Positions 18,604 through 26,272 of a stretch of 64,000 bases of DNA are shown here, in pieces. The notes below the pieces were generated by a model. The model searched no databases and was not told the origin of the DNA. It worked only from the letters and a program-made list of their open reading frames with translations. This DNA comes from Haloterrigena alkaliphila (lineage in GTDB: Archaea > Halobacteriota > Halobacteria > Halobacteriales > Natrialbaceae): positions 62,001 through 126,000 of the forward strand of contig NZ_CP084320.1 of assembly GCF_017352155.2 (NCBI RefSeq), written 5' to 3'. Position 1 is the stretch's first letter. Every line of letters begins with the position of its first letter. Both the position numbers and the translations under genes were made by a program.

Positions 18604-18640
18604 GCGGGGTCGACGTATGAGCGGGGTCGACGTATGAGCG
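18590..18640 (+). repeat. 17-bp perfect tandem triplication spanning the ATPase stop and permease start
   Basis: Three exact copies of GGGTCGACGTATGAGCG occur at 18590-18606, 18607-18623 and 18624-18640. Each contains ATGA. The first supplies the ATPase TGA and the third supplies the permease ATG. The ATGs of copies one and two open only a six-codon frame (MSGVDV, stop). Confidence 0.95.
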
Positions 18641-20103
18641 CGCAGCCGTCGTCCGGTCGGTCGGGGCTGTCGATCCGGCGACTGCTCGGCGTCCTCTTTC
18701 GCGAGGAGTGGCGGCTCCACACCCATCTGTTCGGCGGCTGGCGGTTCGCACTCTTCCCGGTCGTGATCGCCGCCCTCGCCGTGAGCGCGGCGTTCGCGCT
18801 CGTCGAGACCGGGACCGCGCCCGGAACGATCGTTACCGGGCTCCACGTCCTCGTGTTCGGCTTCGGCCTCTACAGCGGGACGGCCGGCTTCGCGGGCTCG
18901 GACATGCTCGAGAACGTGTTCGGGGAGCTCTCGCTGGTCCTCTCGACGTCGACGACGCTGCCGCTGTCGCGGCGCAAACTGCTCGGGGTCTTCCTCCTGA
19001 AGGACGCGCTGTTCTACGCGGTCGCGTTCGTCCTTCCGATGGCGATTTCGAACGCGGCGCTGGTCGACAACGTCGCGGCGGTCCCGGTCGCGGTCGGGAC
19101 GCTGTGGCTCTCGCTGTCGCTGGCGTTCGTCGCCGGGATGGCCCTGACCGTCGCGGTGATCGCGGTCCGGACCCGCGGCGTGCCGACGTGGGCCATCGTC
19201 GGCGCCGCCGTCGCCGGCGCCGGTGCGGCGTGGCTGACGGGAACCGGTGGGGCCGTCCGGAGCGTCTTCGTTCCGATCGACGGCTCGCCGGCGAGCGCGC
19301 TCGGCCTGCTCGTCGGAACCGGCGTCGTCGGCGCGGCCTCGCTCGCGCTGTACGATCCCACCTACGGGCGACCGGCCCGGACCGCGAGCGACAGGTTCGC
19401 CCGTCTTAGCGACGTGCTCCCGGTCGAGGCCGTCGGCGCCGACAGCGCGCTCGTCTCGAAAACGCTGCTCGATCTGGCGCGGTCCTCGGGCGGCGTCGCG
19501 AAACCGTTCGTCTCGGCGGCCATCCTGCTCGCGCTCGTGGCCGCGCTGGTCGACGTCGTCGACTCGATCACCGGGATCGCCCCCGCGCCGGGGATCTTCT
19601 TCGGCGGCGTGCTGGGGCTGACCGCCTTCACCACCTACAACTGGTTGACCCAGTTCGACTCGCTCGAGGAGTACCTCGCCTACCCCGTCTCGATCGCGGA
19701 CGTCTTCCGGGCGAAGCGGGTCGCCTTCGTCCTCGTCGGCGCGCCGACGGTCGCGGTGCCGTACCTCGCGGCCGTGCTCTGGTTCGAGGCAACGCTCCTC
19801 GATGCGGTCGTCGGCGCAGTCCTGCTCGCGGGCTACGCGCTGTACTACTACGGCCTGACCGTCTACATCGCCGGCTTCGATCCCAACGAGTTCCTCTTCG
19901 ATTCGGTTCGGTTCTCGCTGTTCACGCTCGGTGTGGCCGTCGCGCTCGTGCCGACGCTGGTGGCCGGGTTCGTCGTGGTTCCGCCCACCGGGACCGTTGC
20001 GGTGGTGCTCGGTGTTGCTGGTATCGGATTCGGTGGTGTTGGAATGGTGCTCTCGAGTCGGGCCGGGCCGCGGTGGGAGACGCGGGCTCGAGACGGCGAG
20101 TGA
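18634..20103 (+). CDS. ABC transporter permease, polytopic membrane protein
   Basis: The 489-residue protein has about 12 hydrophobic segments, for example residues about 45-65, 70-90, 128-150, 160-180, 190-205 and, near the end, 430-480. Its N-terminal cytoplasmic segment is LGVLFREEWRLHTHLFGGWR. It is the membrane partner of the ATPase immediately upstream. The ATG used is the one in the third copy of the 17-bp repeat. Export is more likely than import, since there is no substrate-binding protein. The substrate is unknown. Confidence 0.85.
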   Translation: MSAQPSSGRSGLSIRRLLGVLFREEWRLHTHLFGGWRFALFPVVIAALAVSAAFALVETGTAPGTIVTGLHVLVFGFGLYSGTAGFAGSDMLENVFGELSLVLSTSTTLPLSRRKLLGVFLLKDALFYAVAFVLPMAISNAALVDNVAAVPVAVGTLWLSLSLAFVAGMALTVAVIAVRTRGVPTWAIVGAAVAGAGAAWLTGTGGAVRSVFVPIDGSPASALGLLVGTGVVGAASLALYDPTYGRPARTASDRFARLSDVLPVEAVGADSALVSKTLLDLARSSGGVAKPFVSAAILLALVAALVDVVDSITGIAPAPGIFFGGVLGLTAFTTYNWLTQFDSLEEYLAYPVSIADVFRAKRVAFVLVGAPTVAVPYLAAVLWFEATLLDAVVGAVLLAGYALYYYGLTVYIAGFDPNEFLFDSVRFSLFTLGVAVALVPTLVAGFVVVPPTGTVAVVLGVAGIGFGGVGMVLSSRAGPRWETRARDGE

Positions 20104-20136
20104 GAGCGAGGTGGCTAACGAGAGCGGGGTTCGGGT

Positions 20137-20157
20137 ACACCATCACTGCAAGTGAAC
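20137..20157 (+). repeat. Origin A outer box B1
   Basis: ACACCATCACTGCAAGTGAA matches the outer-box family of origin A in its CTGCAAGTGAA half. Confidence 0.5.
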
Positions 20158-20171
20158 AGCCGAGACTCGAG

Positions 20172-20193
20172 ACACCCCACCGTTGCACGTGAA
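20172..20193 (+). repeat. Origin A outer box B2
   Basis: It contains CACCGTTGCACGTGAA, which differs by one base from the inverted box at 22246-22268 and from the stray copy at 29094-29110. Confidence 0.55.
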
Positions 20194-20352
20194 GCCGTCG
20201 GGTTCAGGCTGCAGTTATCTGAAAAACGAGACTACGAGCGAAAAACTGCCGTGGGAACGATTCGGATAGCGGAACCGCCCGTCTCGATGTCGCCTGCCAC
20301 TTCGTGAGAATGTTTTCCTGACGGGACTGCGACGCAGAGATCCCTTCCCTCC

Positions 20353-20374
20353 CTCCACCATTTCCGGAGCTTTC
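20353..20374 (+). repeat. Origin A recognition box A1
   Basis: CTCCACCATTTCCGGAGCTT type box, nearly identical to the box at 20656. Confidence 0.75.
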
Positions 20375-20407
20375 GGTTCTCGAGAGGGGACGAAAAGCTA
20401 CCACTTA

Positions 20408-20431
20408 CACACCACTGTTTCCGAAGCTTTC
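20408..20431 (+). repeat. Origin A recognition box A2
   Basis: CACCACTGTTTCCGAAGCTT type box, preceded by a CACA run. Confidence 0.75.
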
Positions 20432-20510
20432 TCTGTAGAAGAGGTCGGTCCTGCGGAAGAGCGAAGATATCTGGGTAACAAGTATCAGTTTGATCGGTTC
20501 GAAAGGATAC

Positions 20511-20529
20511 CTCCAGCGTTTTCGGAGCG
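20511..20529 (+). repeat. Origin A degenerate recognition box A3
   Basis: CTCCAGCGTTTTCGGAGCG is a weaker match to the same box and may be a decayed copy. Confidence 0.5.
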
Positions 20530-20566
20530 TCGTTCCTTGAGAAATCTGGTTAAACCGTCACTCACA

Positions 20567-20590
20567 CACACCACTGTTTCCGGAGCTATC
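20567..20590 (+). repeat. Origin A recognition box A4
   Basis: CACCACTGTTTCCGGAGCTA, the best match to the family consensus, preceded by CACA. Confidence 0.8.
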
Positions 20591-20655
20591 CCGACGAGAC
20601 GATCACATCCCAGGAAAATCTCTGGTCGAGGAAGGAAGGTAATCAAGGGAGTCCC

Positions 20656-20678
20656 CTCCACCATTTCCGGAGCTATCG
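20656..20678 (+). repeat. Origin A recognition box A5
   Basis: CTCCACCATTTCCGGAGCTA, ending two bases before the orc1/cdc6-A stop codon. Confidence 0.78.
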
Positions 20679-20680
20679 AT

Positions 20681-21916
20681 TTACAGATAGTCGTTCTTAT
20701 CCGCTGTTGTTTGTATAGAGTTAGCTACTTCTTTGAAGCGAGTTGTTGATGTGAGGATATCGAGAACAGATTTTAACGGAACGTCGAGTTCATATTCGTG
20801 ATATCGGCCAGCAGAAAGTCCTTCGTTTCGTTCATAGACCGTGATGAGACCGAGCATATTCATATCGGACAGGTGATCACGGATTCGGCGTTCGCTGACA
20901 CTATCCGCATCGAGTCGATCACAGAGCGACACATAGCGGTTGTAGAGTTGGCGAGAACGAACTGGTACCTCGTTGTCGGCTTGATGCGATGCCAGCGCAC
21001 AGAGGACAGCATGTCCCTGCGTCGTCAGCTCCTGCATTCCCTCGTAGAGTTGATTTTTCTCTAGTTCGTTCTGTGCATCACGGACATGATCTCCAGTCAC
21101 TGCTTCAGCGTTCGCTGCTTGTGCAAGCTCGCCCGCTTCTCGAAGCAGTCGGATAGCTTGCCGGGCCGATCCCGTATCTTGTGCCGCGAATGCAGCGGAT
21201 AGCGGAACAACATCGTCCTCGAGTACGCCCTCGTAAAACGCTTTCTCAGCACGTGGTTTCAGGATCGATCGAAGCTGGTTCGCATCGTACGGTGGGAAGA
21301 GAATCTCTTTTTCCGCTAGTGTATCTTTCACTTTTGGTGAAAGGGAATCTCGGAACTGAAAGTCATTACTGATACCGATAACGACTGGCCGGACATCTTC
21401 TACATAGCCATTCGACTGGGCGCGAGGTAATCCATACAAAATATCATCAGAACGGCCGATATTATCGATTTCGTCGAGAACGATTACGACGGTACCGCCT
21501 AATGCGTCTAACTCCTCGTAAAGAAGTTCGAAAACTCGTTGCTGAGAGTAACCAGTTGTACTGATACGTTCTTCCTCCTGTTGCTGACGGAGTTCATTGA
21601 CGAGTGCAACGGCAACTTGATACGAGGTGGAAAGGTTTTCACAGCCGACCCAGACGGTAGAGAGGTTGACATCGTCGTACTCAGCGACATCGACTTCTAA
21701 GTGAGAAAGCAAAAACTTCGTTGCGACGGTCTTACCCGTTCCTGTCTTTCCGTAGAGAAAAATATTCGATGTGGGTCGATTATCGATAATCGGTTGCAGT
21801 GCTCGTTTGTATTTTTCGAGCACCTCGTCTCGTTCACGGATATCGTCAGGTTCGTATGAGTCATCGAGCGGATCAGCATTAGCGAATACTTGCTGATCCC
21901 GCTGGAATATGCCCAT
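20681..21916 (-). CDS. Orc1/Cdc6 family replication initiator (origin A)
   Basis: The 411-residue AAA+ initiator has Walker A GKTGTGKT at 56-63, Walker B VVIVLDEIDNIG near 150, an ISNDFQFRDSL sensor region and the initiator-specific PPYDANQL motif. The C-terminal winged helix (about 320-400) should bind origin boxes. The ATG at 21916 is preferred to an in-frame TTG at 21925, because a TATA box lies 25-30 bases before it. Base composition is clearly richer in A/T than that of its neighbours, unlike the second Orc here. Its own box family lies on both sides. It is probably a late-acquired origin module; identity as Orc1/Cdc6 is secure. Confidence 0.93.
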   Translation of the reverse strand: MGIFQRDQQVFANADPLDDSYEPDDIRERDEVLEKYKRALQPIIDNRPTSNIFLYGKTGTGKTVATKFLLSHLEVDVAEYDDVNLSTVWVGCENLSTSYQVAVALVNELRQQQEEERISTTGYSQQRVFELLYEELDALGGTVVIVLDEIDNIGRSDDILYGLPRAQSNGYVEDVRPVVIGISNDFQFRDSLSPKVKDTLAEKEILFPPYDANQLRSILKPRAEKAFYEGVLEDDVVPLSAAFAAQDTGSARQAIRLLREAGELAQAANAEAVTGDHVRDAQNELEKNQLYEGMQELTTQGHAVLCALASHQADNEVPVRSRQLYNRYVSLCDRLDADSVSERRIRDHLSDMNMLGLITVYERNEGLSAGRYHEYELDVPLKSVLDILTSTTRFKEVANSIQTTADKNDYL

Positions 21917-21937
21917 GATAAACAACCAACATTATGA

Positions 21938-21946
21938 TTTATAAAA
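21938..21946 (-). promoter_or_regulatory. TATA box of orc1/cdc6-A
   Basis: On the minus strand it reads TTTTATAAA, 22-30 bases upstream of the ATG at 21916. This supports that start and leaderless transcription. Confidence 0.6.
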
Positions 21947-22014
21947 CCATTGGTTCCTTAGCTTCTGAAGCTTCCTAAGCTGTGTACATTATATATGATG
22001 ACTAACCGTGGCTT

Positions 22015-22026
22015 CCGTAGCTACGG
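22015..22026. repeat. 12-bp perfect palindrome in origin A
   Basis: CCGTAGCTACGG lies between the orc promoter and box A6. It sits inside a looser palindromic stretch, AACCGT...ACGGTT, and next to GCTTCTGAAGC at about 21961-21971. It may be a regulatory or unwinding-related structure. Confidence 0.45.
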
Positions 22027-22041
22027 TTGATTTATAATAGA

Positions 22042-22067
22042 CACCCTCCACTGTTTCCGAAGCTATT
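22042..22067 (+). repeat. Origin A recognition box A6
   Basis: CTCCACTGTTTCCGAAGCTA in plus orientation, facing the inverted box A7 about 95 bases to the right. Confidence 0.78.
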
Positions 22068-22163
22068 GAACGACCCAGTATTCGATCGCTCTCAAGAAGT
22101 TCAAACTAGAAGATCAGAAAACGAGATACCGCTTGCTTACTTTACGCTGGCGAACTGCCTTCG

Positions 22164-22190
22164 AGATAGCTCCGGAAATAGTGGTGTGTG
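22164..22190 (-). repeat. Origin A recognition box A7, inverted
   Basis: On the minus strand it reads CACACCACTATTTCCGGAGC. It is the only inverted A-type box and forms a facing pair with box A6. Confidence 0.78.
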
Positions 22191-22245
22191 GGTAGTGTCT
22201 TTTACAGTGGAAGACCCCCTCCCCACCCCCTGCTTTAGAGACGAG

Positions 22246-22268
22246 TTTCACTTGCAACGGTGGTGTGT
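22246..22268 (-). repeat. Origin A outer box B3, inverted
   Basis: On the minus strand it contains CACCACCGTTGCAAGTGAAA. It mirrors boxes B1 and B2 at the far side of the origin. Confidence 0.55.
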
Positions 22269-22375
22269 AACTTTTGCACCATTGACTGTCGGGATCTACA
22301 ACAACGTCTCGGTTCCGAAAACGACCGTCACATGCAAGGCACACCGAAACCAGCCAATTCGTTGATTCGTCGGAC

Positions 22376-22585
22376 ATGAAGGTCGTCTACAAACCGGGAA
22401 ACGCCTACGAGGAGATCGACTGCTTCGACTTCCGCGAGTACGAACACGGTGTCGTCCTCCGCGACGAGGACGGGTACAACATCGGCTACGTCCCCCACGA
22501 GATCCTGAGTCACATCGAACCCCACCCCGGCGAGAAGGTCGACTTCGAAGACGGCCAACCACCGGAGCCGTACGACGACGAGTAG
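22376..22585 (+). CDS. Small acidic haloarchaeal protein, unknown function
   Basis: The 69-residue product is strongly acidic and predicted to be mostly beta (MKVVYKPGNAYEEIDCFDF, HGVVLRDEDGYNIGYVPHE). It resembles the small protein at 54459-54635 in size, charge and the run GV-L-D-D--NIGYVP / GVELYDSDDEFIAFVP. The two may be paralogues. It is the first gene right of origin A and just left of cbiP. Function not recognised. Confidence 0.62.
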   Translation: MKVVYKPGNAYEEIDCFDFREYEHGVVLRDEDGYNIGYVPHEILSHIEPHPGEKVDFEDGQPPEPYDDE

Positions 22586-22744
22586 TAAGCCAGATCGATA
22601 GGACCGAACCGAGAGGACGATACTCAAGACCGCTCGAGAATCCGCCCTGACGACCGATTATCGGAGGTCGCGACCGGACAGGAACGACTACGTACTGAAT
22701 CGATAGGACGATAGGCTGCGGCGAGCGAATAGGGACCGACGCGA

Positions 22745-24367
22745 ATGACCAGAACGCTGCTCGTCGCCGGCACCGCCAGCCACGTCGGCAAGTCGACAGT
22801 CGCCGCCGGCCTCTGTCGCCTGCTCGCCGATCGAGGCGTCGCCGTCGCCCCCTTCAAGGGACAGAACATGAGCAACAACGCTCGAGTGGTCGTCCGACCC
22901 GAGGCCGCCGCGACCGGCGACGTGAGCGACGAGGACGAGACGGACGCGGACCGGTGGGGCGAGATCGGCGTCTCGCAGTTCGTGCAGGCTCGAGCCGCCA
23001 GGATCACCCCCACGACGGACTGCAACCCGGTCCTGCTGAAACCCCGCGGCGACGGCGAGAGCCAGCTCGTCCTGCAGGGGCGGGCTCACGAGCACGTCCC
23101 GGCGGCCGAGTACTACGACGAATACTGGGACGAGGCCCGCGCCGCGGCCGAGGCGTCCTACCGCAGGCTCGCGGCCGACCACGACGTGATAATCGCGGAG
23201 GGCGCCGGCAGCATCGGCGAGATCAATCTCCACGACCGGGACCTCGCGAACGTCGAGACCGCCCGCTTCACCGACGCCGACATCCTCCTGCTGGTCGACA
23301 TCGAGCGCGGCGGCGCCTTCGCCAGCCTCTACGGCACGATCGAACTCCTGCCCGAGGGGCTGCGCGAGCGGGTCGTCGGCGCCGTCATCACCAAGTTCCG
23401 GGGCGACCCGTCGCTGCTCGAGCCCGGAATCGAGGAGATCGAGTCCAGGACGGGCGTGCCGATTCTGGGCGTGGTGCCCTACGACGACCCCGGCCTGCCC
23501 GAAGAGGATAGCGTCGGATTGCCGGCGCGGGGCGAACGCGGCGTGCTGGGCGACGACGACGGCGTTCCCGACGACCGGCGGATCACGATCGCCGTTCCCC
23601 GCCTACCCAGAATCTCGAACGCGACGGATCTCGAGGCGCTGGCGGCCGAGCCGGGCGTCTCGGTCGCGTTCGTCCCGGTCGAGGCCGCCGATGACACCGC
23701 TGGCGAGGCGGACCCCGCCGACCACCTCGCGGCCGTCGGCGCGGACGCGGTCGTCCTACCGGGGACGAAAAATACCGTCGACGACCTGCTGGCGCTCCGC
23801 GAGGCCGGCTTCGCCCCGGCGCTGGCGGCCTTCGACGGTCCGATCGTCGGCGTCTGCGGTGGCTACCAGCTGCTGGGCGAACGGATCACGAACGCCGACC
23901 TCGAGGGCACCGGCGCGGACGACGTCGTCGAGGGGCTGGGACTGCTCCCGGTCGAAACGCAGTTCGCGGGGACGAAACGCCTCGAGCGGACGACGGTGCC
24001 CGTCGACGGCTCGGCGACGCCGCTGCTCGCCGGCGCCGAAGGAGTCGCGTCGGGCTACGAGATCCACGCCGGCCGGACGCGGGCGCTCGAGGACGTGGAG
24101 CGGCCGCTGGGGGACTCGAGTGCGGCCCGCGGCCGGGTGCTCGGGACCTATCTCCACGGCCTGTTCGACAACGACGCGGTCCGGCGGGCGTTTCTCGCAC
24201 ACGTCGCCGCCGAAGCGGGCGTCGACCGGCCCGATAGCGACCCCGGGTCGGACGGAGCGACCGCGACGCCGTCCGACCGCGCCGCGGCGCTCGTCCGCGA
24301 GCACGTCGACCTCGCGGCGCTGGGCGAACCGTTCGCTCGCGAGTCGTACTCGACCGGCAAATCGTAA
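22745..24367 (+). CDS. cbiP: Adenosylcobyric acid synthase (glutamine-hydrolysing)
   Basis: The 540-residue CobQ/CbiP enzyme amidates adenosylcobyrinic a,c-diamide to cobyric acid in cobalamin synthesis. The N-terminal dethiobiotin-synthetase-like P-loop domain has [20 protein letters not shown] and [11 protein letters not shown], the latter diagnostic for this family. The C-terminal class-I glutaminase has the nucleophile Cys371 in [10 protein letters not shown] and a late HGLFDN motif. An acidic insert (about residues 60-70) and tail are haloarchaeal extras. It is not in an operon with other B12 genes; cobA is 5 kb to the left. Confidence 0.95.
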   Translation: MTRTLLVAGTASHVGKSTVAAGLCRLLADRGVAVAPFKGQNMSNNARVVVRPEAAATGDVSDEDETDADRWGEIGVSQFVQARAARITPTTDCNPVLLKPRGDGESQLVLQGRAHEHVPAAEYYDEYWDEARAAAEASYRRLAADHDVIIAEGAGSIGEINLHDRDLANVETARFTDADILLLVDIERGGAFASLYGTIELLPEGLRERVVGAVITKFRGDPSLLEPGIEEIESRTGVPILGVVPYDDPGLPEEDSVGLPARGERGVLGDDDGVPDDRRITIAVPRLPRISNATDLEALAAEPGVSVAFVPVEAADDTAGEADPADHLAAVGADAVVLPGTKNTVDDLLALREAGFAPALAAFDGPIVGVCGGYQLLGERITNADLEGTGADDVVEGLGLLPVETQFAGTKRLERTTVPVDGSATPLLAGAEGVASGYEIHAGRTRALEDVERPLGDSSAARGRVLGTYLHGLFDNDAVRRAFLAHVAAEAGVDRPDSDPGSDGATATPSDRAAALVREHVDLAALGEPFARESYSTGKS

Positions 24368-24434
24368 TCGAGCGGCGAGTCGAAATCGAGCAGCAGTCCG
24401 TAATCGCGGCGACCGAAGACCTCGTCGCGACAGG

Positions 24435-24824
24435 TTACGCGGGCCGCTCGCGGTAGGTTCCGAGCAGTTCCTCGAGGATGATACACTCCTGGTCGGTCGA
24501 GTCGTAGTGGGTGTCGATGAACCGTTCCGCGGCCTCGTACTCGCCCCGGAGGCCGTGTTTCCGGATCGTAATCACGGCGTCGAGGAAGAAGGTCCCGCCG
24601 TCGGTACCCAGCGCCTTGGCGTGGTCCGCCTCGGAGATATCGAGTTCGCTCTTGATCTCGTCGAAGTTGAACGTGTTCACCTCGTGCTCGTCGTTGATCA
24701 GGGTGAGAACGTACTCCGCGGAGAACCGATAGAACTCGGACTTGCTCTCGAACATACCGTCGTCGACGAGTTCGTCGATCGCCTCGACGACCTCGTCCGG
24801 GTACCTGACGGTATCTTTGGCCAT
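24435..24824 (-). CDS. Ribbon-helix-helix (CopG-type) DNA-binding protein
   Basis: The 129-residue protein has an N-terminal ribbon-helix-helix, residues about 3-45 (DTVRYPDEVVEAIDELVDDG, then FESKSEFYRFSAEYVLTLI). An acidic alpha-helical C-terminal domain (about 50-129) may bind a ligand or partner. This is longer than simple CopG antitoxins of about 60 residues, and no toxin gene is next to it. Haloarchaeal RHH proteins include cell-division regulators, but I cannot assign this one. It converges with cbiP. Confidence 0.82.
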   Translation of the reverse strand: MAKDTVRYPDEVVEAIDELVDDGMFESKSEFYRFSAEYVLTLINDEHEVNTFNFDEIKSELDISEADHAKALGTDGGTFFLDAVITIRKHGLRGEYEAAERFIDTHYDSTDQECIILEELLGTYRERPA

Positions 24825-24924
24825 ACCAATACGATGCTCACTGCGGGCTCATTACTGTTTCGAAGAGTTGTTGGAATAGTTGTAGATCGGTCGTGACGAC
24901 GTGACGGCTGGCAGCAGACACGCC

Positions 24925-25015
24925 GAGACGGAACAGGTTAGGACGGGACGAGATGAGACGGACCGGGACGGGACGAGATGGAACGGGATGAGACAGGCTA
25001 GGCCGAGACAGCGCG
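24925..25015 (+). repeat. Purine-rich degenerate repeat tract
   Basis: GACGGGACGAGATG-type units recur (for example twice at about 24940-24980), giving a strand strongly biased to G and A. It lies upstream of the membrane protein gene at 25113. Confidence 0.5.
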
Positions 25016-25112
25016 GAACGACGGCATCGCCGCCCCCCTCGAGGTTCGTATCGAATCTCGAAACGGAACGAACGTTAAAGCGGTCGGGACGGATGTCCCC
25101 ACACGAGCAGGT

Positions 25113-25934
25113 GTGATCGACGAGTCTCTCGGCTTCATCGTGAGTTCCCTCCCGTGGTGGTTGGCGGCACCCATCCTCCAGCTAACGGTGCTCACCGTCG
25201 GGATGGCCCTCGACGAGACGTACGTCAATCGCACGACGGTGCTGACGGGTGCCATCGCCACGCACGTTCACATCTTCGTCGCCGGCGACGCCGGGATCCT
25301 GGTCTCCGTCTACGCCGACCTCGGACTCATCATCGGCGCCTACGGGCTCTACGCCTACGTCATCGACGGTTACGTCAGCGGCTGGTTTCGAATTCTCGCG
25401 TTCTTCGTCTACTCCCCGCTGTCGGTCTTTCTCGTCATTCTGACCGCCGGGCCGACGCTGTTCGGCATCGAACCGCTGTTCGTGCCCGCGCTGGCGCTCG
25501 CCGGCTACGGAAACGTCCAGCTTCGAGAGTACCTCCGACCGGACGACCCCTACTACTTCGGTCCCGAGTCCCAGGCGGAGTTCGAGGCAGTGATCGAAGC
25601 CGAAACCACCGCAGGTGCGTCCGCCGAGACGGCGGCGTCCGGCGGAGCGACTGCGACGGCGGGCGCGGCCACAGCCGAAACCGGTAGCGAAACGCCCGCC
25701 GACACACACGCGACCGGCGAGGCACCGTCTGCCGGGGCCGCGACCCCGAACGGGGCCGGTCCCGCCGGCGACCCCGCTAGCCAGCCCGCCGCCGAAACGG
25801 CCAACGGGTCACAGGCCACGACTACCGATTCGGTCGACGACTCCGCCGACTTCGATCGTCCGGACGCCGAGCCGGCCGCCGCTGCCGACTCGAGCGAGCG
25901 GGGGATCCTGCCGAAGTTCATGCGTCGGCTCTGA
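25113..25934 (+). CDS. Integral membrane protein with long acidic/Ala-rich cytoplasmic tail
   Basis: The 273-residue product starts at GTG 25113. Residues about 1-130 contain five likely membrane helices (for example LAAPILQLTVLTVGMAL, ILAFFVYSPLSVFLVILTAG). After the short soluble piece LREYLRPDDPYYFGPESQAEF, residues about 155-260 are a low-complexity Ala/Thr/Glu/Gly tail. The last residues (GILPKFMRRL) are basic and amphipathic. Function not recognised. Confidence 0.7.
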   Translation: MIDESLGFIVSSLPWWLAAPILQLTVLTVGMALDETYVNRTTVLTGAIATHVHIFVAGDAGILVSVYADLGLIIGAYGLYAYVIDGYVSGWFRILAFFVYSPLSVFLVILTAGPTLFGIEPLFVPALALAGYGNVQLREYLRPDDPYYFGPESQAEFEAVIEAETTAGASAETAASGGATATAGAATAETGSETPADTHATGEAPSAGAATPNGAGPAGDPASQPAAETANGSQATTTDSVDDSADFDRPDAEPAAAADSSERGILPKFMRRL

Positions 25935-26272
25935 CGCGGCTCGACTGCCACACCGGTAGCAGATTATACGTTGTACACGGTGTGGACAGTTTACACATCG
26001 TACATTGTTTGAATGGTTCGAACGTCGTTATTCGGACGACGTTGTTCGGACGACGATGTTCGAGCGGTGGAGACGGGGGGACGTTCGAACGGGGGAGACG
26101 GAGAAACGTTCGACAGTGGAGACGGAGCGTACATCGCGAACAACGTCGCTCGTGGAGGGATGCTCGAAATAGCGATGGTAATAGCGACGGTACCAGTATG
26201 CTTTTATTCCAACGAGTTGTTGGCTTATAGAGACGGTTTCGGGCAGTTGCGACCGGACCCCGTTGCTATCGT
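25935..26272. other. Intergenic region with degenerate repeats
   Basis: No gene is supported. It holds low-complexity direct repeats such as GTTCGGACGACG near 26030-26060 and GGAGACGG units near 26070-26130. An AT-richer stretch before the Bat-like gene probably carries its promoter. Confidence 0.5.

Larger units (their letters stand above)
20137..22268. other. Replication origin A (with orc1/cdc6-A inside)
   Basis: An orc1/cdc6 gene is flanked on both sides by non-coding DNA carrying seven boxes of one family, core CACCACTGTTTCCGGAGCT. Five are downstream and two upstream of the gene. Three outer boxes share ACCGTTGCA-GTGAA or a variant. The upstream boxes at 22042 and 22164 face each other around a short AT-richer stretch. 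AT-rich DNA is also found at 21930-22040, and C-runs (CCCCCTCCCCACCCCC) at about 22215-22230. This layout of initiator gene, inverted boxes and AT-rich unwinding region is typical of haloarchaeal origins. Activity is inferred, not shown. Confidence 0.75.

Noticed and set aside
20353-22190. CRISPR array for the recurring boxes near orc1/cdc6-A
   Set aside because: Spacing is irregular, boxes occur in both orientations and flank an initiator gene, and there are no cas genes.
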